Notes under the pieces: model-generated
The model's input: only the letters and a program-made list of their open reading frames with translations
What the model was told of the DNA's origin: nothing
Databases searched by the model: none
Program-made: the position numbers and the translations under genes
Assembly (NCBI RefSeq): GCF_017743735.1
Contig: NZ_JAGHRO010000009.1
Coordinates: 1-64,000, forward strand
Source: Shimia sp. R9_2
GTDB taxonomy: Bacteria; Pseudomonadota; Alphaproteobacteria; Rhodobacterales; Rhodobacteraceae
Direction: 5' to 3'
DNA length: 64,000 nucleotides
In this document: one piece after another, positions 16,684 to 25,973 of the stretch
How the letters are laid out: each line of letters starts with the position of its first letter
Position numbering within the stretch: the stretch's first letter is position 1

Positions 16684-17625
16684 TTACCCGCGCGCCGCTT
16701 TCTGAGCGGCGACGTTTTCGGCCACCAGCTCTTTGTAAAGCGCGCGAATGCGGGCCATCACCGGACGCTCGCCGGTGCCAATGGGCTTGCCGTCGATCTC
16801 TGCCACCGGGGTTTGCGCGCCAAAAGTACCTGTGAGAAAGGCCTCATCGGCGCCGTAAGCCTCGTATAGCGAATAGTTTTTCTCGCGCACGGGGATGTCG
16901 TTGGCGCGGCAGAGGTCGATCACCTTCTGACGGGTCACGCCGTTCATGCAGTAATCCCCGGTGGAGGTCCAAACCTCGCCCCGGCGCACAATGAAGAAGT
17001 TGCAGGCGTTGGTGGTGTTCACAAAGCCATGCGGATCGAGCATCAGACCTTCGTCTGCGCCCGCCTGTTCGGCCTGAAGGCAGGCAATCACACAGTTGAG
17101 CTTGGAATGGCTGTTGTATTTTGCGTCCTGGCTCATCGGCAGGCCGCGCACCTGCGGCACGGTGGCCAGACGGATGCCCGCGTTTTGCAGGCTGTCGACC
17201 GGCTTGGAATGTTCGATGATGGCGACGATGGTGGGCCCCCATTTGGAGAGGGCAGGGTGCTGGAACGGTTTGGCCTTGCGGCCACGGGTGATCATCAGGC
17301 GGCAATGGGCATCGCCGGTCATGCCGTTGGCGGCCGCGGTGTCGTCGAGGATTTTGCGGATATCCTCCGGCCCCATGTTGAGATCAATCGACACCGACTT
17401 CAGCGAGTTGAAGAGCCGGTCCATGTGTTCGTCAAAGAAGGCCCACTGCCCGTCATAAAGGCGCATCCCTTCCCACATGCCGTCACCCAGCATGAAGCCG
17501 CTGTCATAGACGGAGACCTTTGCCTCGTCTTTGGGGACGATTTCCCCATCCACATAGATCTTGATGTGATCGTTGCGGTCGTCTGATTTGGCGTCATGGG
17601 TGGAGTGGCGATCTGTGTCGGTCAT
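16684..17625 (-). CDS. Class IV aminotransferase (D-amino acid or branched-chain type)
   Basis: 313 residues of fold-type IV PLP enzymes. The catalytic Lys is in NSHSKLNC near residue 178, and PLP/phosphate contacts appear in GFVNTTNACNFFIV near 210 and NGVTRQKVIDLC near 233. The N-terminal VSVYDSGFMLGDGMWEGMRLYDGQ is typical of the family. Substrate cannot be decided between D-amino acids, branched-chain amino acids and related amines; it stands alone, facing away from the TRAP genes. The first 20 residues are hydrophilic and may be a slightly overlong start. Confidence 0.85.
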   Translation of the reverse strand: MTDTDRHSTHDAKSDDRNDHIKIYVDGEIVPKDEAKVSVYDSGFMLGDGMWEGMRLYDGQWAFFDEHMDRLFNSLKSVSIDLNMGPEDIRKILDDTAAANGMTGDAHCRLMITRGRKAKPFQHPALSKWGPTIVAIIEHSKPVDSLQNAGIRLATVPQVRGLPMSQDAKYNSHSKLNCVIACLQAEQAGADEGLMLDPHGFVNTTNACNFFIVRRGEVWTSTGDYCMNGVTRQKVIDLCRANDIPVREKNYSLYEAYGADEAFLTGTFGAQTPVAEIDGKPIGTGERPVMARIRALYKELVAENVAAQKAARG

Positions 17626-17955
17626 GGGCGGCTCAAAGCTGATTGATGGGCAATCTGCGCCTGATGGGCACAGCTATGAGCGAGACCTTAGAGCGTTGAA
17701 ATTGCTTTGGAAAGAGCGATGTTGGCGGGTCGGCTCCCGGTTTGGGGTACAGGTTGGGGCCAGTGGGCGTCACCGGTTCCCAATGCGCTTTTGAGCCCGG
17801 CTAGCAACGGTTTTTGGCTGTCGTGACGCAGCGGATCGCGTGAGGGGGCGCGCGCACAAAACACTTGCGTGGTCTCTGACGCGGCACTAGCGTTAACTTA
17901 TCTTCGCGAAATTAAATTTCGCATAGCGGAAAAGGCATGTCAAGGGAGGAGTGAT
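17626..17955. promoter_or_regulatory. Divergent promoter region with palindromes
   Basis: 330 bp between the aminotransferase and dctP starts. It holds a perfect 17-bp palindrome, GCGAAATT-A-AATTTCGC (17906-17922). An overlapping near-palindrome, TTTCGC-ATA-GCGGAAA, spans 17917-17932 and resembles IclR-type operators. A strong ribosome site (GGGAGGAG) precedes dctP. No regulator gene is adjacent. Confidence 0.55.
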
Positions 17956-19011
17956 ATGTTGAAGATCAAACAATTTTTGGGAGCCGCCGTTCTGGCGGGA
18001 TGCGCCGCTACAGCCGGGGCGGAAACAGTTTTGATCCACGGGGAAGCCGGGCCGAACCGCGGGGCGCGGGCGGCGGCGTTGTCGTGGTATGCCGAACAGG
18101 TCGCGGCGCGCTCGGAAGGCGACATGCGTATCGACGTGCAGTGGGGCGGGGCCTTGTTCAAAGCCAACGCAGCCCTTGCAGGCGTGAAAGACGGCATTGC
18201 GGATCTGGGCACGGTGATTGCAGTTTACTACCCGCAGGAGCTGGTGGGTTATGGCATTGCGGATCTGCCGCTGAACAACCCGGACGCCTGGGTTGGCATG
18301 CGCGCAACCGATGAGTTCATGCGCACGAACGCGGCGATCCAGGCGGATCTGGACGCAAAGAACCTTGTCTATATCGGCACCTGGACAACCAGTCAGGTGA
18401 ACATTGGCTGCAAAGACGCCGCCATCCGCACCGCAGAAGACGTCGAAAACCTGAAAGTGCGCGGTGTGGGCGCTTATGGCAAGGTCTTTGGCGAGATGGG
18501 CGCAAATATGGTGCGCATGTCAATTTATGATGCTTATCAAGGGCTTGATACCGGTCTGATTGATTGCTCGCAGGGCTATTCCTATGCGGTGGCCGCGCTG
18601 AAGCAATATGAGGTCATGGATAGCTACACGATGCTGAACTGGGGTCAGGTTGGCGGCGTTGGCATGTTCATGAACAAGGACAGCTATCAGTCGCTGAGCG
18701 CGGATCAACAGGTGCTGTTGCAAGACGTTGGCTCTGATATGGCGGATGAGTTTGGCCGCATCATCACCGCAGCCAATGAAAAAGCCATCACCCAGATGAA
18801 AGACAACGGTGTTGAGGTGATCGAGCTGGCGCAGGAAGAACGCGCCGCGCTGGTGGAAAAAGGCCAGCAGTTTGTTGCGGCCTGGTCTGAAAATGCCGCC
18901 AAGGCGGGCATGCCGGGTGAAGAGATGCTTGCGGAATATCAAGCGCTGATCGCCAAGTGGACCGAAACACGGGACAGCGAGGGCTATCCCTGGGATCGTC
19001 AGACGAACTGA
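17956..19011 (+). CDS. dctP: TRAP transporter substrate-binding protein DctP
   Basis: 351 residues from the ATG at 17956 after GGGAGGAG. A signal peptide (about 1-23, LAGCAATAGAETV) precedes a DctP-type binding protein, with ADLGTVIAVYYPQE near 80 and the family stretch NLKVRGVGAYGKVFGEMGAN near 160. The usual ligand-carboxylate Arg is present in VRG. It captures a small organic acid in the periplasm for the DctQM permease. The ligand cannot be read; the neighbouring aminotransferase hints at an amino or keto acid only by position. Confidence 0.9.
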   Translation: MLKIKQFLGAAVLAGCAATAGAETVLIHGEAGPNRGARAAALSWYAEQVAARSEGDMRIDVQWGGALFKANAALAGVKDGIADLGTVIAVYYPQELVGYGIADLPLNNPDAWVGMRATDEFMRTNAAIQADLDAKNLVYIGTWTTSQVNIGCKDAAIRTAEDVENLKVRGVGAYGKVFGEMGANMVRMSIYDAYQGLDTGLIDCSQGYSYAVAALKQYEVMDSYTMLNWGQVGGVGMFMNKDSYQSLSADQQVLLQDVGSDMADEFGRIITAANEKAITQMKDNGVEVIELAQEERAALVEKGQQFVAAWSENAAKAGMPGEEMLAEYQALIAKWTETRDSEGYPWDRQTN

Positions 19012-19018
19012 GCTGAAG

Positions 19019-19516
19019 ATGATCAAACGATGCGAGCGGGCGCTGCTGGCTTGCGCGGCATTGGCGGTGATCGGGATGGGTGTCCTGATCACAGCCAATG
19101 TGATTGCGCGGAGCTTTGGCGGCAATATCCCTGACAGCAATATCATTGTCGAAGAACTGATGGTGGCGGCGGTGCTGCTGCCGCTGGCCATCGCAACCGC
19201 GCAGCGCGCCCATGTGGTGGTGGAGTTTGTCTCCAACCGCTTTCCGGCGCGGCTGAGATCATGGCTGATCGTGTTTGGCTCCCTCGTCGGGCTGCTGGCG
19301 CTGGCGCCGATGATCTATGCCGGAGGGCGGGCGTTCTTGGCGGAATGGAGCTCGGGGAGCTTCTATTTTGGTGATCTTGGTCTGCCAAAATGGCCGGGGC
19401 GGCTGTTGTTTGTGCTGGGGCTGTCGGCCTGTTGGCTGAGGCTTCTGATGCTGGCCATCTCCGATATCAGAACGATCCTGAACGGCGAGGCCGTCAGTGA
19501 CCAAGGAGGCCATTGA
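19019..19516 (+). CDS. dctQ: TRAP transporter small permease DctQ
   Basis: 165 residues with four membrane helices: about 10-32 (LLACAALAVIGMGVLI), 45-68, 85-108 (LIVFGSLVGLLALAPMIYAG) and 125-148. The layout matches DctQ. It starts 7 bp after dctP, and its stop overlaps the dctM start codon. Confidence 0.9.
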   Translation: MIKRCERALLACAALAVIGMGVLITANVIARSFGGNIPDSNIIVEELMVAAVLLPLAIATAQRAHVVVEFVSNRFPARLRSWLIVFGSLVGLLALAPMIYAGGRAFLAEWSSGSFYFGDLGLPKWPGRLLFVLGLSACWLRLLMLAISDIRTILNGEAVSDQGGH

Positions 19517-20856
19517 TGGATCCGGCAACGATTGGGCTGATCGCCTTTGCAACCGTGTTGGTTTTGCTGGCGCTGCGGGTGCCGATTGCCTTTGCGCTTG
19601 GCGCGGTGGCGGTTGTGGCGACCTTTGTCATCTTTGCGTTTCGCACCGGCACCTTCATGCCGGAACGCGCGATCCGCGCCACCACGTCGATGGTGTTTAA
19701 CAACGCCTTTGACCTCATACACTCTTATTCTCTGTCGATGATCCCGCTGTTCGTGGCGCTGGGGCATATCGCCTATCACGCTGAAATCACGACAAAAATC
19801 TACTTTGCCGCCAAGGTCTGGATGACCCGCATTCCGGGTGGGGTGGCTATGGCCAGCGTGATTGGCTGTGGCGGGTTTTCGGCGATCACCGGATCCTCGA
19901 TTGCCTGCGCCTCGACCATGGGGCGGATCTGTACGCCGGAAATGCTGCGGATGGGGTATGATCCGCGACTGGCCACCGCCAGTGTGGCGGCCGGGGGCAC
20001 GCTGGGATCGCTGATCCCGCCATCGGTGTTGTTCATCATCTTCGGGATTTTCACCGAAACCTCGATTTCAAAGCTGTTTCTCGCAGGCATTCTGCCGGGA
20101 TTGCTGACGCTGCTGGGTTTTGTTGCGGTGATCTGGATCTGGGTGCTGCGCGCGCCGCATATCGCGCCGGATGTTGGCGAAACCTACACCACCGAAGAGC
20201 GCAAGGCCGCCGCAATTGCCGCTTGGCCCGCGCTGTTTCTGTTTGTGGTCATTGTGGGCGGCATCTATGGCGGGATTTTCACCGCGACCGAGGCGGCGGC
20301 GGTCTGTGTGTCCGCAGCCACTGTGATCGGGTTTGCCCAAGGCACGCTGACCTTGCAGGGGCTTTGGGACAGTGTGAAGGAGACCTGCGTTCAAACGGCG
20401 GCGATCTTCTTTATCGCGGCGGGGGCCAAGGTCTTTGTGTCCTTCATCGCGCTGACCGGCATTGCGCCAGCGATTGTGGAATTTGTGTCGGCGGCGGATA
20501 TGTCCGTTGTGGTGCTGTTGTTCTGTATTGCGCTGATCTATCTGGTGCTGGGCATGTTCCTTGATCCGATTGGCATCATGGTGCTGACATTGCCGCTGTT
20601 GGTGCCGCTGGTGGAGAGCTACGGGTTGAACCTGATCTGGTTTGGCGTGGTGGTGATTAAGCTGCTGGAGATCGGGCTGATCACGCCGCCGGTGGGGCTC
20701 AATGTCTTTGTGATTGCCAATGTGGTGGGGAAAGAGGCGCCGATTGACCGGATTTTTGCCGGGATCGCGCGGTTCCTGTCTGTGGATATCATCGTGCTGG
20801 GGCTGATTATGGCCTTCCCGATCCTGTCGCTGTGGATTCCCACCGGTGCGGGGTAA
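19516..20856 (+). CDS. dctM: TRAP transporter large permease DctM
   Basis: 446 residues from the ATG at 19516, behind AAGGAGG. It is an integral membrane protein with about twelve helices. Family stretches include SVIGCGGFSAITGSSIACASTMG near 120-140, the GGTLGSLIPPSVLFIIFG substrate-channel motif near 160-178 and FLDPIGIMVLTLPLLVPL near 355-370. It is the Na+-coupled channel of the DctPQM system. Confidence 0.92.
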   Translation: MDPATIGLIAFATVLVLLALRVPIAFALGAVAVVATFVIFAFRTGTFMPERAIRATTSMVFNNAFDLIHSYSLSMIPLFVALGHIAYHAEITTKIYFAAKVWMTRIPGGVAMASVIGCGGFSAITGSSIACASTMGRICTPEMLRMGYDPRLATASVAAGGTLGSLIPPSVLFIIFGIFTETSISKLFLAGILPGLLTLLGFVAVIWIWVLRAPHIAPDVGETYTTEERKAAAIAAWPALFLFVVIVGGIYGGIFTATEAAAVCVSAATVIGFAQGTLTLQGLWDSVKETCVQTAAIFFIAAGAKVFVSFIALTGIAPAIVEFVSAADMSVVVLLFCIALIYLVLGMFLDPIGIMVLTLPLLVPLVESYGLNLIWFGVVVIKLLEIGLITPPVGLNVFVIANVVGKEAPIDRIFAGIARFLSVDIIVLGLIMAFPILSLWIPTGAG

Positions 20857-20881
20857 GGCGCGGAGTAGGGCGTGAACTGGC

Positions 20882-20911
20882 GGCCCTTGATCTGAGAGAG
20901 GATCGGGGGCC
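20882..20911. terminator. Hairpin between dctM and convergent kinase gene
   Basis: GGCCCTTGATC (20882-20892) and GATCGGGGGCC (20901-20911) can pair in RNA with two G-U pairs and an 8-base loop. It sits in the 61-bp gap between convergent genes and could terminate dctPQM. Confidence 0.45.
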
Positions 20912-20917
20912 GGGTGC

Positions 20918-23239
20918 CTAAGAGGCGGCTTTCAGGCAGCTGTCGATCTTGCCAAAAAGCACGTCGCGGCGGACCGGTTTGGCCACATGGCCGTCACAGC
21001 CCGCGTCCAAAGCGTCGCGCACATTGTGGGCCATGGCGTTGGCCGAGAGCATCAGAATGGGGGTGCGCTGTTTGTTGGTCTGGGCCTCAAAGGCGCGCAT
21101 CCGGCGCACCGATTGTTCGCCATCCATGACCGGCATCCGCATGTCCATCAACACAAGATCAATCGGCTTTTTGGGGGATTGAAAGATCTCCAAAGCTTCC
21201 AAACCGTTGGAGGCAAAGGTGATTTCGCATTCGGCAGATTGAAGCACGAGGCTAATGACCTTCTGATTGACCATGCTGTCCTCGGCAATCAGCACATGGC
21301 ATCCGCGCAGGTTCATGTCATCGGCGATCCCCACTGGCGCTGCGACCGTGGATGCGGCGGGCTGTGCCGCCTGAAGCGGGAGCTGCAGCGTGAAGGTGGC
21401 GCCTTCGCCCGGGGCAGAGGTCACACTGAGCGCGCCGCCCATATTCTGCGCCAGAGCGGAGCTTATTGCGAGGCCAAGGCCTGTGCCGCCAAATTTGCGA
21501 CTGTCGCTTTTGCGTTGCTGCTGGAAGCGTTCAAAGACGTTGCCTTCCGTTTTGGCGGGGAAGCCGATGCCGCTGTCGGCGATGATAAACACGAGGGTGG
21601 GTTTGCCGGCGGTTTTCTTGAGGGACAGCGAGCAGGTGATATGGCCCTGATCGGTGAATTTGACGGCGTTTGAAGCGAGGTTTGAAATGATCTGCCGCAG
21701 GCGGAGCGGGTCGCCGCCCGCAAGGTCGCTTTCGTCTAGGTCACTGGCCAAAGTGAACGTCACACCTTTGGCATCGGCCTGTTCCCGATGCAGCTTGAGC
21801 GCGGCGGACACCTCTTTGAGCGGGGCGAAAGGAATGGTTTCAAACTGCAGCTTGCCTGCTTCGACTTTGGAGAGATCCAGAATGTCAGACAGCAGCCCTT
21901 CGAGCATGTCGCCGGATTCGTAGATTGTCTGCACGAGATCCCTTTGCCGCGCGCTGAGGCCTTCGTCGCGGTGGAGGCTGTCGGCAATGCCGATGATTGC
22001 GTTAAGCGGCGTGCGGATTTCATGGCTCATATTGGCAAGGAACGCGGTCTTGGACTGGTTCGCCTCTTCTGCGGCCTTGCGGGCCTGTGCCAGAGACTTT
22101 TGCCGCTGCCATTGCTCTGTGATGTCGTTGGCGGAGCCGAAGATTTGCCCCTCAAACCGGGTGAAACGCAGATCTAGAATGCGTTTGCTGCCGTGGCGAT
22201 CCTGCAGCGCGGTTTGCAGGGCATTGGCCTTCTGCCCAAGCCGCGCTTTGCGCAGGGCCTTGGTGACCTTGTCGTGGTCATGGGGCGCGATGAAATCGCT
22301 GATGTGGTGATGCAGCAGGTGGTTTTTGGAATGGCCGGACGCGGCGCAGAAGGCCGGATTGACCCGCTGAATGCAGCCGTTGTCATCTAAAATGACATTT
22401 GGGGCGTGCGACACATCAAAGAAGGCTGAGATCAGCCGACTGGTGCGCACCTTCTCCGTGATGTCAAAACGTAGGGCAATAAACCGGATCGGGCGGCCAT
22501 TTGGCCCCATTACGGGATAGATAATTGTGTCAAACCAGATGGTTTCGCCTTGCTTGCTGCGGTTGCAAATCTCTCCGCGCCAGATTTTTCCGCGTGAGAT
22601 GGTCTGCCACATATGGTGAAAGAACGCCTTGCTGTGATGGCCGGAGTTCATCAGGTTGTGGTTTTTGCCGATCAGCTCGTCTTTGGTGTATCCGGACACG
22701 CGCAAGAGGTTCTTGTTGACGTGAAGAATTCTCCCGGCGGCATCGGAGACTGACAGGATCGCGGTTTCGTCAACAACGGCGTGCAGCTCCCTCAGGTCGT
22801 CCAGCGTGAGTTGGTCAGAAGGGCGATGGGTCTTGGCCGCAATGTGCTGGCCGGTTTCCAGAGGTTCGAAATGGCCAATGAGCTGTGTGGTTTTCCCATC
22901 TTGGCAAACGGGGTGGCCTGCGCTTGCGAGCTTGATTTCCTGACCATCGGGGCGTTTTGCGACAAATTCAAACCGCCAGGGCGTTGCTTCCTGAATGCTG
23001 CGGTGCAAGGCGTTTTGGATGACCTCACGGTATTGGGGCAGGCAAAATTCAAAAGCGTTTTCAAACCGTGGCTGATAGCTGGGGTCGACGCCGTGAAGCG
23101 CTTGTGCAGCGGGGCTCCACCAGACGGTTTTCTCTATCAGATCCACTTGCCAGAGCGCGGAGATCGGGGTGGAGGCTGGGTCAAAATCATCTGCCACGTC
23201 CGGCGCAGGCGCGCCAAAAAAGTCATAGGCAGTGGTCAT
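20918..23239 (-). CDS. Hybrid sensor histidine kinase (PAS repeats-HisKA-HATPase-REC)
   Basis: About 773 residues, with the ATG at 23239 preferred because GAGAGGTGA lies just upstream; a GTG at 23248 is in frame. Three PAS-type segments fill about 35-390, including [25 protein letters not shown]. The phosphoacceptor His is in [17 protein letters not shown] (about 415), and the ATPase domain (about 530-640) has the [15 protein letters not shown]-box. A receiver ends the protein (about 660-770, [15 protein letters not shown]). No membrane segment is seen, so it senses a cytoplasmic signal. No response regulator adjoins it. Confidence 0.9.
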   Translation of the reverse strand: MTTAYDFFGAPAPDVADDFDPASTPISALWQVDLIEKTVWWSPAAQALHGVDPSYQPRFENAFEFCLPQYREVIQNALHRSIQEATPWRFEFVAKRPDGQEIKLASAGHPVCQDGKTTQLIGHFEPLETGQHIAAKTHRPSDQLTLDDLRELHAVVDETAILSVSDAAGRILHVNKNLLRVSGYTKDELIGKNHNLMNSGHHSKAFFHHMWQTISRGKIWRGEICNRSKQGETIWFDTIIYPVMGPNGRPIRFIALRFDITEKVRTSRLISAFFDVSHAPNVILDDNGCIQRVNPAFCAASGHSKNHLLHHHISDFIAPHDHDKVTKALRKARLGQKANALQTALQDRHGSKRILDLRFTRFEGQIFGSANDITEQWQRQKSLAQARKAAEEANQSKTAFLANMSHEIRTPLNAIIGIADSLHRDEGLSARQRDLVQTIYESGDMLEGLLSDILDLSKVEAGKLQFETIPFAPLKEVSAALKLHREQADAKGVTFTLASDLDESDLAGGDPLRLRQIISNLASNAVKFTDQGHITCSLSLKKTAGKPTLVFIIADSGIGFPAKTEGNVFERFQQQRKSDSRKFGGTGLGLAISSALAQNMGGALSVTSAPGEGATFTLQLPLQAAQPAASTVAAPVGIADDMNLRGCHVLIAEDSMVNQKVISLVLQSAECEITFASNGLEALEIFQSPKKPIDLVLMDMRMPVMDGEQSVRRMRAFEAQTNKQRTPILMLSANAMAHNVRDALDAGCDGHVAKPVRRDVLFGKIDSCLKAAS

Positions 23240-23497
23240 CCAGGTCACCTCTCAGAACTTCGACCAAGTAAGGAACTCTCGGCCCAAATGAGAGCCAACC
23301 TCACGTGTCACCTTCTGGAGACCCGCAGTACGTGTGTAACAAGTTATCTATAGGGGGAAGAGATGCTCAAATCCATGATGAATACTCGCGAAAACGTAAT
23401 TACTTCAATGAGTTAAATCTGTATTTGGGGCACATGTTTTATCCGCATTTTGCTCGAAAACTGAGCGGTGCGAGACCCGCGTTTGACCCTGCGGGCG
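23240..23497. other. Intergenic, no gene seen
   Basis: 258 bp between the kinase start and the cyclase stop. Only weak AT-rich stretches (about 23330-23410) that could hold the kinase promoter on the minus strand. Confidence 0.4.
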
Positions 23498-24553
23498 CTA
23501 TGATCCCGCAAGCTTTTTCTCGATGCCGACATCCAGCAGCCTCCAGACCTCCTGACGGTCAAAGCCACGGATGTCTTTTGCGCCCAAGGCTTGCAGGTCA
23601 AACTGATCTTTTAGGGTTGCGGCGACCTCGTCCTGTACAGAAATCTGCATCGGTTCGGCAAATTCCTGTAGCCGCGTGGCGAGGTTCACCGCCGGTCCAA
23701 AGATGTCATAGACGTATTTCTGGATGCCCACGACAGAGCCAACCACGGCGCCGGAGGCAATGCCGATGCGGCAGCGCCATTGGTTGGGGTGGCTGGTGTT
23801 GCGCCGCTCCAGATAGCGCACAAACCGGATGGCGGCATTTGCCACGGCGCGGGCGTGATCCGGTGTGGGATCGGGAAGCCCTGCGACGGTGATATAGGCG
23901 TCGCCGATGGTTTTGATGCGCTCGCAGCCAAATTGCTCGCCGATCCGGTCAAAGGCGCTGTAGATGTCGTTGAGTTCGGTCACCGTGACGCTGGGATCTG
24001 CGGAGGCCACCATGTCGGTGAAGCCGACAAAATCCAGCATCAGGACAGAGACCGGATCATAGAGCTGGGGCGTGACCACGCCGAAGGCCTTATATTCCTC
24101 ATAGACGGAGCGGGGCATGATGTTGAGGAGCAGCTTTTCCACCTGCTCTTTTTCGCGTTTGATTTCGCGCGTGTTGCGCTCAACCATCATGGAATAGGAA
24201 TCGATCATCGACTCCAGCTCGCGGATGCGGGTGATGTTCTGGCAGACCAGCACGATCAGCTCTTGATCGCCATCGGTGGCGGAGGTGAAATCCGCTGCGA
24301 TCACCAGCTGGCGACGCTTTTTGCGGTGGCGGATTTCGGCGGTGTATTGGCCCGCGTCATCAAGGGCGGCGTGAAGCTCCTCGGTGTTCAGATCCTCAAA
24401 CACTTTGAGCAGCTCATCAGTTTCCAGCCGGTCCTCAAACCACTCCTCAAAAGTGTTGTTGTAAAACAGGAACTTGAGGTCGCTGCGGCCCACAAGGGCG
24501 ACGCCGACACCAATCGCGCGCAGGAGCTGTTCGTTGATGGCTTCGATGGTCAT
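23498..24553 (-). CDS. Class III adenylate cyclase with PAS-like domain and coiled coil
   Basis: 351 residues. A PAS-like domain (about 8-118) is joined by a signalling-helix coiled coil (about 119-155, IDSYSMMVERNTREIKREK) to a class III cyclase domain (about 165-345). The metal Asp residues are in LMLDFVGFT and IGDAY. The base-selecting residues are Lys (ERIKTIGD) and Asp (YDIFGPAVN), the adenylate rather than guanylate pair, and the transition-state Asn and Arg follow (VNLATR). It should make cAMP. It is cotranscribed with the globin gene just upstream (1-bp gap). Confidence 0.88.
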   Translation of the reverse strand: MTIEAINEQLLRAIGVGVALVGRSDLKFLFYNNTFEEWFEDRLETDELLKVFEDLNTEELHAALDDAGQYTAEIRHRKKRRQLVIAADFTSATDGDQELIVLVCQNITRIRELESMIDSYSMMVERNTREIKREKEQVEKLLLNIMPRSVYEEYKAFGVVTPQLYDPVSVLMLDFVGFTDMVASADPSVTVTELNDIYSAFDRIGEQFGCERIKTIGDAYITVAGLPDPTPDHARAVANAAIRFVRYLERRNTSHPNQWRCRIGIASGAVVGSVVGIQKYVYDIFGPAVNLATRLQEFAEPMQISVQDEVAATLKDQFDLQALGAKDIRGFDRQEVWRLLDVGIEKKLAGS

Positions 24554-24554
24554 C

Positions 24555-24917
24555 TCAGGGGCTCACAATCAGGGGGCGGCGGGATTCAAATTCTTGCAAG
24601 ACGGCAGATATATCTCCTTCGTCAAAGCCGTGATCGCGCAGGGTGCCAGAGAGCACGACTTTGAGCTCGTCAAAATGCGGGTCCTGAATGTCGAGATGGG
24701 AATGCAGCTGGCGCAGCTGGTGGTCGGTGTAGGAGGCCGGGCCGCCGAGCAGGGTGGCGACGAATTTGGTCTGGTGGTCGACCATCTTGGACATGTCGAT
24801 GTCGTCAAAGAAGGGGCCGATATCGTCGCTGTCCAAAAGCGTGTCGTAAAAGGCCATGACCACGCGGCTGACGTTGGAAAAGCCGCCGTATTTCTCGAAA
24901 AGTGATTGGCTTGACAT
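24555..24917 (-). CDS. Truncated hemoglobin (group I-like)
   Basis: 120 residues from the ATG at 24917. It has FEKYGG near the N-terminus, the B9-B10 Phe-Tyr pair in VVMAFYDTLL, and TLLGGPASYTDHQLRQLHSHL, where the His of LHSHL is the likely heme-binding proximal His. It binds O2, NO or CO. Its stop is one base from the cyclase start, so gas binding and cAMP synthesis are probably linked, though this is inferred from position alone. The frame is open to 25049 but those codons are upstream of a G-rich ribosome-site region. Confidence 0.85.
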   Translation of the reverse strand: MSSQSLFEKYGGFSNVSRVVMAFYDTLLDSDDIGPFFDDIDMSKMVDHQTKFVATLLGGPASYTDHQLRQLHSHLDIQDPHFDELKVVLSGTLRDHGFDEGDISAVLQEFESRRPLIVSP

Positions 24918-25067
24918 AGTCCCCCCCTTTTCAAAGCCCGAATGCTCGGTGTCTTGCATCATACAAAAAATGGTTAATTTAGGAACCCTGCGGATATCGG
25001 GGGCATTGCCTTGGGGCAGGACCGCGCGATGTCCGCAGGGGGGAGGCATGTCGTCAGACGGGTAGCG

Positions 25068-25880
25068 TTACCGCTTGGTGATGACGATTTCCGCGTACTC
25101 GGATGGCACGATCATGGAGCCGTCCGTGGCGACGTTGAACTGCGCGATGGTGGCGCGCATGTCTGTTTCAAGCGCCTCTGCCGCGTCGCCAACCGCGAGG
25201 AAGGCTTTGTGCACGGGGCCATAGTAGGTGCGGAAGAAATCGATGAAATGATCCGGTGAAGCGTAGCGGAAATTGAAGTTTTTCAGTTCAAACGCAATGG
25301 TTTCGGCGGTTGCGCCAAATTGCGCCTCGATCCAGTCGCGATTGCCCCAGCGTGCGGGGGACTGCACCCCGGCAGGGGGCGGCACATGGCGGCCAAGCGT
25401 TTTGAAGAGATGGCCGATGAAGCTGTCTGGGGTCCAGTTGGCCATGGCGATTTTGCCGCCGGGGCGCACCACGCGGGACATTTCGCGTGCGGACTGTTCC
25501 TGATTGGGGGTGAACATCACCCCGAAGGTGGAGGTCGAGATGTCAAACTGCCCATCCTCAAAGGGAAGGTCTTCGGCGTCTGCCACCTGAAAGGTGACCT
25601 CAAGCTTATCAGCCTCAGCGCGGATGCGGCCTGCCTCCAAAAGCGCGGCAACGTAATCGGTGGAAGTCACGGCGCACCAGCGGCGGGCAAAGGCCAGAGT
25701 TGCGTTGCCGTTGCCGCCGGCGACATCGAGCACGGTTGCGCCATGGGCGGGGGCGGTGGCCTCAGCCAGCATCTCGCCGGTGATCTGCAGGGTGCTGCCG
25801 ATTTTGGCGTAGTCACCGGAGGACCAAGCGGCGTTCTGCTTGGTTTTGATGGCTTTGTAATCAGGGGCTTGGGTGGTCAT
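25068..25880 (-). CDS. SAM-dependent methyltransferase (class I)
   Basis: 270 residues from the ATG at 25880 (AAGGAC upstream); an in-frame ATG at 25940 with AAGGAG would add 20 residues and cannot be excluded. The SAM-binding motif I is VLDVAGGNGNATLAFA near 50-65, with acidic ADAEDLPFEDGQFDI near 100 and VVRPGGKIAMANW near 140, in the UbiE/COQ5-like pattern. Substrate is unknown. It follows the alpha/beta hydrolase on the same strand. Confidence 0.82.
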   Translation of the reverse strand: MTTQAPDYKAIKTKQNAAWSSGDYAKIGSTLQITGEMLAEATAPAHGATVLDVAGGNGNATLAFARRWCAVTSTDYVAALLEAGRIRAEADKLEVTFQVADAEDLPFEDGQFDISTSTFGVMFTPNQEQSAREMSRVVRPGGKIAMANWTPDSFIGHLFKTLGRHVPPPAGVQSPARWGNRDWIEAQFGATAETIAFELKNFNFRYASPDHFIDFFRTYYGPVHKAFLAVGDAAEALETDMRATIAQFNVATDGSMIVPSEYAEIVITKR

Positions 25881-25973
25881 GGTGCTGTCCTTTCGGGGGG
25901 AGGTTTTGGTCAGGTTGAAGAGAGGGTTTGCGAGGGGCATGATGGTCTCCTTTGATGAGAGGGCGGGGCGGGA

